Shown piece after piece: positions 26,760 through 35,697 of a stretch of 64,000 bases of DNA. Source of the DNA: Bin5 sp022821545 (lineage in GTDB: Bacteria > Chloroflexota > Anaerolineae > Caldilineales > Caldilineaceae); assembly GCA_963664085.2 (NCBI GenBank), contig CAXXLO010000002.1, positions 2,418,001 through 2,482,000 of the forward strand. The letters run 5' to 3'. A program made the translations under genes and the position numbers. Position 1 is the stretch's first letter. Each line of letters begins with the position of its first letter. The notes below the pieces were generated by a model. That model was not told where the DNA came from and made no database searches. It was given only the letters and a program-made list of their open reading frames with translations.

Positions 26760-27416
26760 ATGTCAACCAACCTGTTTGTCTCTGGCCATCCCCTGGTGGA
26801 GCACAAGATAACGCAACTGCGCGACGCGACGACCGACTTCCGTCAGTTTCGTTCCATCGTCGCCGAGCTGGCCATGATTTTGGCCTATGAAGCCACCTCC
26901 GACCTGGACACCAGGACCGTTGACGTCCGGACGCCCCTCACGACCACCACCGGCAGCAAATTCGACGAACGCGTCGGCTTGGTCCCTATCCTTCGCGCCG
27001 GCCTGGGTATGGTGGACGGAATGCTCAGCCTCATACCCCAGGCCGAAGTATGGCACCTGGGCTTTTACCGCGACGAAGAGACCCTGCAACCGGTAATCTA
27101 CTACAATAAACTCCCCGAAGACCTCTCCACCCACACCTGCTTCGTTCTCGATCCCATGCTGGCAACCGGCGGCTCTGCCCTGATGGCCGTCGACATCCTC
27201 AGGCGCCGCGGCGTCACTCGCGTGAAGTTCGTCGGTCTGCTGGCCGCCCCCGAAGGCATCGCCGCCCTCCAGGGAGCCCATCCCGATGTCGCCGTGCATG
27301 TCGCCGCTGTCGATCAACGCCTCACCGACGCCGGCGACGCCCCGGCTGGTTTCCCGCCCGGCTTCATCTGGCCGGGCCTCGGCGACGCCGGGGATCGGCA
27401 GTTCGGTACCAGGTAG
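26760..27416 (+). CDS. upp: uracil phosphoribosyltransferase
   Basis: Salvages uracil with PRPP to UMP. 218 residues, about ten more than usual, all at the C-terminus. The PRPP loop is VLDPMLATGGSALMAVD. GLVPILRAGLGMVDGM and the end motif GDAGDRQFGT (uracil-binding region) are present, although PGFIWPGLGDAGDR replaces the more usual spacing. Downstream of the DksA-type gene on the same strand, convergent with the fucosidase gene 18 bases away. Confidence 0.93.
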   Translation: MSTNLFVSGHPLVEHKITQLRDATTDFRQFRSIVAELAMILAYEATSDLDTRTVDVRTPLTTTTGSKFDERVGLVPILRAGLGMVDGMLSLIPQAEVWHLGFYRDEETLQPVIYYNKLPEDLSTHTCFVLDPMLATGGSALMAVDILRRRGVTRVKFVGLLAAPEGIAALQGAHPDVAVHVAAVDQRLTDAGDAPAGFPPGFIWPGLGDAGDRQFGTR

Positions 27417-27434
27417 ATCTCTCCCCGGCTCACC

Positions 27435-28799
27435 CTATCGCAGCGCGATCACCGTAGCCGCTTCGTCCGGCGCCTCTTTCGGCGCGCTGATCACCAGCGC
27501 CCCGCTGCTCGCGTCCACCGGCAGCGTCTCGCCTCCCGCGAGTAGCCTGGCCCCCTGCGCGGCAACCCCTTCGACGCGAATCTTCCCGTCGGCCGGCCAG
27601 TCGAAAACATGGACGTATACCACGCCCTCCTTGCTGGTCGTGCGCAGGTCCCCCCGTCCCTGGATCGGTCCCGGCTGCGTGCCGTAAACCGCCTCGCCGT
27701 TTACCTCCAGCCAGCGCCCCATCGCCTCCAGGCGCTCCACGTTCGGCTGGGGGATGACGCCCTCTTCCGTCGGGCCGACGTTCAGCAGGTAGTTGCCACC
27801 CTTGCTGACAATGTCCACCAGCTTGCGGATCAGTTCGACGCTCGATTTCCAGTTGTGATCGTTGACCTTGTACGACCAGCTGTCGTTTATCGTCGCCGGC
27901 GTCTCCCAGTCCAAATCTAGCGCCTCTTCCGGGATACGGTTGTCGCCTGCCGTGGCATAGTCCCCCAGCGCATTGCCCAGCCTCCCGCAGACCAGGCAGT
28001 CCGGCTGCAGCTCGTTGCACAGCGCCAGCAAGGACCGGCTCTGCTCCTCCGAAATCCCCTTGGGCGTATCGAACCAGATGATGCCGATCGGCCCGTAGTT
28101 GGTCAACAGCTCACGCACCTGCGGCTTCACGTAATCCTCGATATATCCCGCAAAATCCTTCTCCGCCGGATCGAAGTCCCAGTCGTTGCCGTCGCCGTCC
28201 GGGTGATGCCAGTCCTGCGTCTGCGAGTAGTAAAAGCCCAGCTTAATCCCCTCCGCCGCGCACGCCTCCGCCAGCTCCTTCAGCACGTCCCGCTTGAAAG
28301 GCGTCGCGTCCACCATATCGTAGTCCGTAACCGCCGAATCGAACAGGCAGAAACCGTCATGGTGCTTCGAAGTGATGACCACGTACTTCTGCCCCGCCCG
28401 CTTTGCCAGCGAGACCCACGCCTTGGCGTCGAACTTGACCGGATTGAACTGCCTCGCCAGCTTCTCGTATTCCTGCACCGGGATCTCCGCCCGGTACATC
28501 AGCCACTCCGCGATGCCGGGCCAGTCGCGCCCCTTCCATACACCCGCCGGAATCGAGTACAGCCCCCAGTGAATGAACAGCCCGAACCTTGCCTCGCGCC
28601 ACCAATCCAGGCGCGCGTCCCTGCGCGCCCCCGGCCGCTGGCTCCTGTCCGGCTCCACCTCCGGCCGCGTGACTTCAAAGTCGTATCCGCGCCGCAGCAG
28701 CAGCATCGCCATATCCTCTAACGACTCATTCTCTTCAGCCGCCAGCCGCTCGATGCGCGCCGCGAATGTCGAAGGAATATCTATTCTGAGTTCCGGCAC
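27435..28799 (-). CDS. alpha-L-fucosidase (GH29) with N-terminal RHH-like segment
   Basis: Releases alpha-linked L-fucose with retention. 454 residues. GH29 hallmarks are RFGLFIHWGLYS (71-82), SKHHDGFCLFDS (144-155), and GIIWFDTP with the likely nucleophile Asp244. DFD near 208 and VNDHNWKSS follow, with LLNVGPTEEG beyond. There is no signal peptide, so the enzyme acts in the cytoplasm on imported oligosaccharides. Residues 1-42 (PELRIDIPSTFAARIERLAA…) look like a ribbon-helix-helix or CopG-type segment, unusual for this family. It is the last gene of the leftward transporter operon. Confidence 0.9.
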   Translation of the reverse strand: MPELRIDIPSTFAARIERLAAEENESLEDMAMLLLRRGYDFEVTRPEVEPDRSQRPGARRDARLDWWREARFGLFIHWGLYSIPAGVWKGRDWPGIAEWLMYRAEIPVQEYEKLARQFNPVKFDAKAWVSLAKRAGQKYVVITSKHHDGFCLFDSAVTDYDMVDATPFKRDVLKELAEACAAEGIKLGFYYSQTQDWHHPDGDGNDWDFDPAEKDFAGYIEDYVKPQVRELLTNYGPIGIIWFDTPKGISEEQSRSLLALCNELQPDCLVCGRLGNALGDYATAGDNRIPEEALDLDWETPATINDSWSYKVNDHNWKSSVELIRKLVDIVSKGGNYLLNVGPTEEGVIPQPNVERLEAMGRWLEVNGEAVYGTQPGPIQGRGDLRTTSKEGVVYVHVFDWPADGKIRVEGVAAQGARLLAGGETLPVDASSGALVISAPKEAPDEAATVIALR

Positions 28800-28884
28800 C
28801 GGTTACCTCCTCAAGAGCGCCTCTATCCTCTGCCAACCGCCAACCACCGCCAAACTCTGCACTTCTGACCACTGACCACTGCAA

Positions 28885-29778
28885 TCACGCCTTGATTCCG
28901 GACAGGATCACCCCGCGAATCATCAACCTCTGCGCAAAGAAAAAGACGATGATCATCGGAATGACCATCAGGAAAGACATAGCCATCATGTAAGGGATCT
29001 GTGTATTGTAGAGGCCCTTGAAAAAAGTGATGCCAAGCGCCAGCGTGTAGTTCTCCTGGCTGGTGAGGAAGATCAACGGCCCGAAGTAATCATTCCATAC
29101 CGCCTGAAACGTGAATACCGAGGTGGTGGCGATGACAGGTCCTGAAAGCGGAACGAATATCTGCCACAGAATACGCAAGCGGCCCGCGCCGTCAATGAGC
29201 GCGGCCTCCTCCAATTCAATCGGTATCCCCTTAAAGAACTGGCGCATCAAAAATATGTTGAAAGCCCCGCCGCCGAAAAAGGCCGGTACGGTCAGCGGCA
29301 GAAACGTGTCCAGCCAGCCGGCGCGATGAAAGCCGACGAACAGTGGGATCAACGTAACCGTGCTGGGCAACATGATCGACGCCAGCACCATGATGAACCA
29401 CACGTCCCGCCCGGGGAAGCTGATACGCGCGAAGCCATAGCCGCACAGCGTAGCCGATATCAGCGTTCCCGCCATCACCGCTGTAGTGATCGTCAGCGTA
29501 TTCACCAGCCAGCGGGTCCACTGCATGCTCTCGTACGTCCACCCTTCCGGGAAGTTCTGCCAGCGGAAAGTCTCTGGAAAAAATGTGGGAGGAAAGACGT
29601 AAACTTCCGCCTGTGTCTTCAGCGATGTCGTGACCATCCACAACAGTGGCAGAAGAAAGACCACCGCGCTCACGATCAATGTCAAGTAGATGAACAGGAT
29701 GCGGTAACTGTCTTTCGGCCTGCGTCGCCAGTCCAGGTCCAGGATTCCCCTGTAAACTTCCTGATCGCTGACCATCAC
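28885..29778 (-). CDS. carbohydrate ABC transporter permease (MalG-type)
   Basis: 297 residues with six membrane helices, the first at about 30-50. The EAA cytoplasmic loop that docks the ATPase reads EEAALIDGAGRLRILWQIFVPLS. It pairs with the permease encoded just upstream (ATGA-type overlap of four bases at 29775-29778). No ATPase gene is present, as in many systems that share a common MsmK-like ATPase. Substrate inferred to be a fucosylated or similar oligosaccharide from the adjacent fucosidase. Confidence 0.9.
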   Translation of the reverse strand: MMVSDQEVYRGILDLDWRRRPKDSYRILFIYLTLIVSAVVFLLPLLWMVTTSLKTQAEVYVFPPTFFPETFRWQNFPEGWTYESMQWTRWLVNTLTITTAVMAGTLISATLCGYGFARISFPGRDVWFIMVLASIMLPSTVTLIPLFVGFHRAGWLDTFLPLTVPAFFGGGAFNIFLMRQFFKGIPIELEEAALIDGAGRLRILWQIFVPLSGPVIATTSVFTFQAVWNDYFGPLIFLTSQENYTLALGITFFKGLYNTQIPYMMAMSFLMVIPMIIVFFFAQRLMIRGVILSGIKA

Positions 29779-30662
29779 TTGACCTCCGCTTCGTAGAAGA
29801 CCCAGAGAGCCGATGAACGAAAAACCAGGAGTGTCAGTACCAGGACCACAAACAGCAGAAACCAGGCCATCGCCGACGCCATACCCATCTGCGTCCAGTT
29901 GAACGCGCGCTCGTAGAGCATAAGGTTATAGAAATAAGTCGACTTCAGCGGCCCGCCCGAAGTCAGAACAAATGCATTCATAAAAGTCTGGGAGGCGGCG
30001 ATCATTCCCATCACCAGGTTGAAGAAGATGGTGGGGGTCATCATCGGGACCGTGATGTTTCGGAAAAGTTGCAGTTCGTTGGCGCCGTCCAGCTTTCCCG
30101 CCTCATAGAGAGACTCGGGTATCCCCTGCAGCCCCGCCAGGTAGATGATCATGCCCGCCCCGACTCCCCACAGGCTCATCATCACCATCGACGCCAGCGC
30201 CGTTTCCGGCTCCGCAAAGAACGGAAACTTCGCAAAGCCCAGTCGCACGAGAATGGCATTGATCAGCCCGTAATCGCGGTTCATCAACCAGCCCCACAGT
30301 ATCAGGCTGGCGATGGCCGGCACGATGGCCGGCATATAGAAACTGGTGCGGAAAAACGCGATTCCCTTGACGCGCTGGTTCAGCAGAATAGCCAGCACAA
30401 AAGCGCCTATCAGCCCCAATGGCACCGAAGTTCCCGCGTAGATGAGAGTGACCTTGCACGCCTGCCAGAAGTTCTTGTCCGACGTGAACATCACGATATA
30501 GTTGCGTAACCCTATCCACTCCGGCGCCCGCAGGAGTGGAAACTTGGTGAAGCTCATGTAGAAGGAGGTCAGCATGGGGCCAATTGTGAAAATCAGCAGT
30601 CCCAGTACCACCGGGCTGATAAACAGATAGCCCTGGACCGTGTTCCGCATTCGACTGTTCAT
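29775..30662 (-). CDS. carbohydrate ABC transporter permease (MalF-type)
   Basis: 295 residues, six helices, EAA loop YEAGKLDGANELQLFRNITVPMM. It begins MNSRMRNTVQGYLFISPVVLGLLIF, the usual short N-terminus of LacF/UgpA-type permeases. It overlaps the MalG-type gene by four bases and follows the solute-binding protein gene after about 225 bases. Confidence 0.9.
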   Translation of the reverse strand: MNSRMRNTVQGYLFISPVVLGLLIFTIGPMLTSFYMSFTKFPLLRAPEWIGLRNYIVMFTSDKNFWQACKVTLIYAGTSVPLGLIGAFVLAILLNQRVKGIAFFRTSFYMPAIVPAIASLILWGWLMNRDYGLINAILVRLGFAKFPFFAEPETALASMVMMSLWGVGAGMIIYLAGLQGIPESLYEAGKLDGANELQLFRNITVPMMTPTIFFNLVMGMIAASQTFMNAFVLTSGGPLKSTYFYNLMLYERAFNWTQMGMASAMAWFLLFVVLVLTLLVFRSSALWVFYEAEVK

Positions 30663-30888
30663 GAACTGAGTCTGTCCTGCGAGTGAAAACCGGGGGAGGC
30701 GGGGACGTATATATTAAGTGGACGCCTTAGTGGGCGCCATAGCGGGCGCCTTCAACGCAGACCGTTCCTGCATCCGCCCAAAGCGCTTCCGTATGGCGTC
30801 TGGTGGCCGCAGATGCCACAGCGGCCGCCAGACGCCTTCAAACTTCCACTGTTTTTAAGCGTTCACTGACTCTACGCGCTCACTGCCT

Positions 30889-32263
30889 CTACGCGTTCTG
30901 GTCCAGGCAGGGCTGAATCGTTGCATCCGTCTCGGCAAAAGCGTCTGCTGCGTTCGCTTCGCCCCGGATGACCGCCTCCAACGCCTGCCTGTAGCTGTCG
31001 CTAACCATCCCGGCGTAAAAGCTTCCGCAATCGCCGGGGTGCTCGATCACCGGCAAGATCGCGTCGTCGGCCCCGTTGATAAAGGCCATCAGATTGTGAG
31101 GAGGCGTCGGCAGACCCTCCATCCAGCTCGGGTCGCTGGCCACGGATCTCAGCAGCGGCACGCCCAGTTCCGCCCTGGCTGCCTCAAGCTGCACCGTCGG
31201 CCGGATCAGCTGCTTGATGTACTCGTAAGACATGTCGAGGTTCTGCCCGCCGGCATATGCCGACATCCCCCATGTGCCCATACCCGTTCGGTGGTGGCCG
31301 TCCGGCATCAGCGGCATCACCTGAACGTCCCATTCAAACTTGTCCGCGGCCGCTTCCCGCACGGGGCCGCGCAGGCTCTGAATGTGGCAGTAAGTTGCGG
31401 CTCGGCCCAGGAAGAACGAGTTTCCGCCCACGTCAAGCCCCAGGGGCTGCGCAATGTTGTGCTCGTTCCACAGCGAAGCGTAGGCTGCCAGCGCCTCAAC
31501 CGTATTTGGATCGGACCAGGTGGAAGTATTGTTCTCAATGTCGAGTATCTTCCCGCCGTATCCGACGACCCAGGGGTAGACCGTGGCCCACCAGCTCCAT
31601 GTAGCATTCGAAAGCCCCCAGTAGCGGGGCGTTCCGTCGGCCTCCGTCTCAAGAGCCGTGATCTTCTTGCAGTTGACGATGAAATCATCCCATGTCCACT
31701 GGTCGTTCGGTTCCTCGGCGCCCGCCTCCTCAAACAGCGACTTGTTGTAATACAGCGTCACCACGTCCAGCGCAGACGGTAGCATCTGGATCTTGCCGTC
31801 GAATACCCCGAGCCCCAGCATATTGGGAAAGACGTCGTCAATGTCGACGTCGGGGTCGCCTTCAGTGTACGGCGTCAAGTCCAGCGTAACGTTGTTGTTG
31901 GCAAAAGGGACCACGAACAGGTCGGCGCTGAAGAAGACATCGGACAGAGTGCCCGCCGCCGCCGCCGTGTAATACTTCTCCGCCAGGTCGCCGGAAACCA
32001 TGTTAAAGGTAACCGTAACGTCTAGGGTGCTTCTCGTTGAACGACGCCTTAATCAGCTCATTTACTGGCTCGACTGGCGCCCCGGCCAGGATCGAAATCT
32101 CCAGCTCGACCGGCTCATCTGCCATGGCGGCGTCTCCGCCGGCCTGCGGTCCTGCCACCGGCGCGCATGCAGCCAGCGCTGCTGTGCCGCCCACAGCCGC
32201 CGCTGCCTTAAGGATCCCCCGTCGGGTAATGGTTCTTTCACTGCTTGTACTTTCAATAGACAT
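30889..32263 (-). pseudogene. sugar-binding lipoprotein of the fucosidase operon, one-base frameshift
   Basis: Extracellular solute-binding protein (family 1 type). The N-terminus has a Tat-like RR and lipobox (TITRRGILKAAAAVGGTAAL then AACAP). The first frame ends at 32003 just after SFNEKHP. The correct continuation, DVTVTFNMVSGDLAEKYYTA…, lies in the next frame, so there is one extra base near 32022-32025. Repaired, it is 457 residues with a normal C-terminus at 30889. As written only a short fragment would be secreted, which would cripple the transporter. A sequencing indel is a fair alternative. Confidence 0.8.
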
Positions 32264-32464
32264 CGATACTCTCCTGTTTGGGTTGAAACGTTTATGATTT
32301 TTGGGGTTATTCAGGAATGATGGTATGCAATTATGGCAAATTCGCGTCCTACAACCAAATCTGGGAACCTTTTACGTGGACAAGAGCCTGGCGGCCGCGA
32401 CTCTGTCCGCCCAGCCTCGGAAACGGGCGCGCGGCACACATCAACCATTTCGAAAGGACCTCCA

Positions 32465-33523
32465 ATGAGCACTCTGAAAGTTGGCCTCGTCGGCGTCGGC
32501 GGCATCTCCCGCACCCACATGCCCGGCTGGGCCGCCTCCGACGAAGCCGAAGTCGTGGCCGGCAGCGACATCAGCGCCCAGGCGCTCGAAGAGTGGGGCG
32601 CGCTGCACAACATCAAAAAGCTGACGACCAGCGCCGCCGAACTCTTCTCCGACCCCGACGTCGACATCATCGATCTCTGCGTGCCCAATATGTACCACGC
32701 CCCCCTCGCAATCGCCGCCCTCGAAGCCGGCAAGCACGTGATCTGCGAAAAACCCCTGGCGCCCACGCCGCAGGAGATCAAACGGATGATCGCGGCCCGC
32801 GACAAATCCGGCAAACTGCTCATGACCGCCCAGCATTTCCGTTTCGCCGGCGTCTCCCAGGCCATGAAAGCGGAGATCGATACCGGCACCCTCGGCGACG
32901 TCTATCACGCCCGCGGCTGGATGCTGCGCCGCAACGGCCTCATCCCCACCGCCACCTTCATCGAGAAAAAACACAGCGGCGGCGGCCCCTGCATCGATAT
33001 CGGTGTGCATATCCTCGACCTCACCCTCTGGCTCATGGGAAATCCCCGCCCTGTCACCATCTCCGGCGTCGCCGACGCCCGCCTGGCCCACATGCCCGGC
33101 GCCTTCGCCACCTGGCGCGAAGGGCCAATCCCCTCGACCTTCGACGTTGAGGACTATGCCGCCGCCTTCGTCCGCTTCGAAACCGGCGCTACTCTCGTGC
33201 TCGAGGTCAGCTGGCTCCTCCACCACGACGTCCGCGGCGAAGACATGCAGTCCTGGATCTACGGCGACCGCGGCGGCTGCCACTGGCCCTCCGCCCAATT
33301 CCTCGACACCAACTACACCACCCGCCAGTTCAACAACCGCACCCTCCAGCTTACCCAGGACAAAATGGAACCCCACGCCCTCGAATGCGTCGAATTTGCC
33401 AGGGCCGTCGCCGCCGGCGCGCCCTCACCCGTGCCCGCCGAACAGTCCCTGCAAGTACTCGCCATTCTCGACGGCATCTACCGCAGCCAGGACGAAGGCC
33501 GCGAAGTATCGATCCAACTGTAG
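32465..33523 (+). CDS. Gfo/Idh/MocA family oxidoreductase
   Basis: 352 residues from ATG 32465, chosen for the AAGGA upstream and the proper Rossmann start STLKVGLVGVGGISRTH. The CEKPLAPTP motif carries the catalytic Lys, and GGGPCIDIGVHILDLTLWLMG is the C-domain active-site helix. First gene of the rightward operon divergent from the fucosidase/transporter operon. Probably oxidises the sugar or a derivative delivered by that system. Confidence 0.9.
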   Translation: MSTLKVGLVGVGGISRTHMPGWAASDEAEVVAGSDISAQALEEWGALHNIKKLTTSAAELFSDPDVDIIDLCVPNMYHAPLAIAALEAGKHVICEKPLAPTPQEIKRMIAARDKSGKLLMTAQHFRFAGVSQAMKAEIDTGTLGDVYHARGWMLRRNGLIPTATFIEKKHSGGGPCIDIGVHILDLTLWLMGNPRPVTISGVADARLAHMPGAFATWREGPIPSTFDVEDYAAAFVRFETGATLVLEVSWLLHHDVRGEDMQSWIYGDRGGCHWPSAQFLDTNYTTRQFNNRTLQLTQDKMEPHALECVEFARAVAAGAPSPVPAEQSLQVLAILDGIYRSQDEGREVSIQL

Positions 33524-33544
33524 GCCAGACCAACGGAGAAACCT

Positions 33545-34408
33545 ATGCTTATCGAACAAATCGCTGATTACGCCTGTGAGACGGGGGAAGGCCCCCTCTG
33601 GCATCCCGACGAAGGCCGCCTCTACTGGGTCGACATTCCCCCCGGCAAACTCTACCGCTACGACCCCGCCACCGGCGCGCACGGCCTTGTCCTCGACGCC
33701 GGCGAAGCCATCGGCGGCTTCACCATCCAGGAAGACGGCGCACTGCTCCTCTTCATGGCCCGCGGCCGCATCGCCCTCTGGCGCGAAGGCCAACCCCTCG
33801 AGAATCTGATCGACGAAATCCCGGCCGAACGCGCCGGCCGCTTTAATGACGTTATCGCCGACCCCGCCGGTCGCGTCTTCTGCGGCACAATGCCCCGCAA
33901 CGGCGGCAACGGCGTCCTCTACCGCATGGACACCGACCGTAGCCTGACCATCGTGATCGACGACGCCGGGACCTCCAACGGCATGGGCTTCACCCAGGAC
34001 CTCAAGACCTTCTACCACACCAACACCCGGCGCGGCATCACCCGTTACGACTACGACCTCGACAGCGGCCGCATCACCAACCCTGAGTTTGCCGTCCGTG
34101 AAGGCGCGGCGGCCAACGGCCGCCCCGACGGCATGGCCATGGACGCGGCCAACTGCTTCTGGTCCGCCCGCTGGGACGGCTACGCCCTCGTCCACCACAT
34201 GCCCAATGGCCGTGAAATTCAGCGCCTTAACTTCCCCGTGCCCAAAGTCTCCAGCGCCACCTTCGGCGGCCACGACTATACAGATCTCTACGTCACCACC
34301 GCCGGCGGCCACATAAAAGAGACTGACGGCCCGCAGGCCGGCGCCCTCTACCGCGTCCGCCTGGGCGTGAAGGGCAAGCCGCCTTTCCGCTCCAAAATCA
34401 ACATATAG
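33545..34408 (+). CDS. SMP-30/gluconolactonase-type lactonase
   Basis: 287-residue six-bladed propeller that hydrolyses sugar lactones. The metal ligands are recognisable: Glu in ETGEGPLWHPDE, Asn in GRFNDVIADPAGR, and Asp in NGRPDGMAMD. It lies 21 bases after a sugar dehydrogenase-like gene. This fits an oxidative pathway in which a sugar is oxidised to a lactone and then opened, as in non-phosphorylated fucose or galactose degradation. The specific substrate is inference. Confidence 0.9.
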   Translation: MLIEQIADYACETGEGPLWHPDEGRLYWVDIPPGKLYRYDPATGAHGLVLDAGEAIGGFTIQEDGALLLFMARGRIALWREGQPLENLIDEIPAERAGRFNDVIADPAGRVFCGTMPRNGGNGVLYRMDTDRSLTIVIDDAGTSNGMGFTQDLKTFYHTNTRRGITRYDYDLDSGRITNPEFAVREGAAANGRPDGMAMDAANCFWSARWDGYALVHHMPNGREIQRLNFPVPKVSSATFGGHDYTDLYVTTAGGHIKETDGPQAGALYRVRLGVKGKPPFRSKINI

Positions 34409-34526
34409 GCGCCGGCCTTCGCCGCTATGCAGCGCCGTACCGCGTTTCAGGCAACAGCCCGGAAACCCTGACGCCGGCGCGTCGTCAGCCGTCAACACCG
34501 CGTGTACCACCCTGAAAGGACTGGCA

Positions 34527-35651
34527 ATGCCATCAAAAACGAATTCGACGCCGCAACATTCTCCGCCCTCCTCGGCGGCTTCCGGCTCTGCTTCCTACCG
34601 CGTCGGCATCATCGGCTGCGGACGCCCGCTCAGGACCGAAGGCGCGACCGGCTTCGGCATGGCCCACCGCCATGCCATGGGTTACGCCGCCTCGCCCCAC
34701 ACGCAGCTGGTGGCCCTCGCCGATATCAGCCGTGAAAACGCCGAAGCCTTCCGGGCGGAACACGGCGGCGACGCCATCTACGAAGACTATCGCCAAATGT
34801 TGGCCGCAGCGGAGCTCGACATCGTCTCCGTCTGCGTCTGGCCCCATCTGCACGCCGAAATGGTCCTTGCCGCAGCCGCAGCCCGCGTGCAAGCCATCCA
34901 CTGCGAAAAGCCCATCGCGCCCACATTCGGCGAAGCCCGCCGCATGCTGGAATCCTGCCGGCGCAACGGTGTCCAGTTGACCTTCAACCACCAGCGCCGC
35001 TTCGCCCCGCCATTCAGCGTCGCCCGCCGCCTGCTCCGGGAAGGCGCAATCGGCGCCCTGCAGCGCATCGAAGGCCGCTGCCCCGACATGAACGACTGGG
35101 GCACCCACTGGTTCGACATGATGCACTTCTTCAACGATGAAACACCCGCTCAGTGGGTGATGGGCCAGATCGACACCGGCGAAATCCGAACGATCTTCGG
35201 CATGGATCACGAGACCCAGGGCATCAGCCAGGTCCGCTTTCAGAACGGCGTCGAAGGGCTTCTTACGACCAGCGCTGCAATCGAAATGGGGGCGGCGTTC
35301 CGCCTTCTGGGCAGTGACGGCATCATCGAATTCGGCGCCGGCCGCGAAGGCGGCCTTCGCATCTTCAACGGCCGCTCCTCCGGCTGGCGCGACGTAGATC
35401 CCGAGGGCTCCATGCACGATCTGGACGCCGTGCAAAAGGGGATTGTCGACCTCGTCGAGGCCCTCATGGAAGGCAGAGAGCCGGAGCTCTCCGGAAGCCG
35501 TGCCTATCGGGCGGCCGAGCTGACCTTCGCCACCTACGAGTCCAGCCGCAAACGCGGCCGCGTAGACCTGCCCCTGAAGATCGACGACTCCCCCCTCTTA
35601 ACGATGCTGGCCGCCGCCCCGCCCAGACCGCAATTCACTTCTCGTTCATAA
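34527..35651 (+). CDS. Gfo/Idh/MocA family oxidoreductase
   Basis: 374 residues, start supported by AAAGGA upstream. After a Ser/Pro-rich N-terminal stretch comes the Rossmann loop YRVGIIGCGRPLRTEG. It is followed by CEKPIAPTFGEARRM and the C-domain segment DWGTHWFDMMHFF. The unusual insertion after the GCG loop (RPLRTEGATGFGMAHRH) suggests a distinct subfamily from the other two copies in the window. Third gene of the carbohydrate operon. Confidence 0.88.
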   Translation: MPSKTNSTPQHSPPSSAASGSASYRVGIIGCGRPLRTEGATGFGMAHRHAMGYAASPHTQLVALADISRENAEAFRAEHGGDAIYEDYRQMLAAAELDIVSVCVWPHLHAEMVLAAAAARVQAIHCEKPIAPTFGEARRMLESCRRNGVQLTFNHQRRFAPPFSVARRLLREGAIGALQRIEGRCPDMNDWGTHWFDMMHFFNDETPAQWVMGQIDTGEIRTIFGMDHETQGISQVRFQNGVEGLLTTSAAIEMGAAFRLLGSDGIIEFGAGREGGLRIFNGRSSGWRDVDPEGSMHDLDAVQKGIVDLVEALMEGREPELSGSRAYRAAELTFATYESSRKRGRVDLPLKIDDSPLLTMLAAAPPRPQFTSRS

Positions 35652-35697
35652 TCTGAACTGTGTCCCCCTTCTCCCTTTCTTTCACAGGAGTCCACCC

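Noticed and set aside
33425..34510. 361-residue minus-strand frame over the SMP-30 gene
   Set aside because: Antisense shadow in GC-rich DNA with no motif; the plus strand has the lactonase metal ligands.
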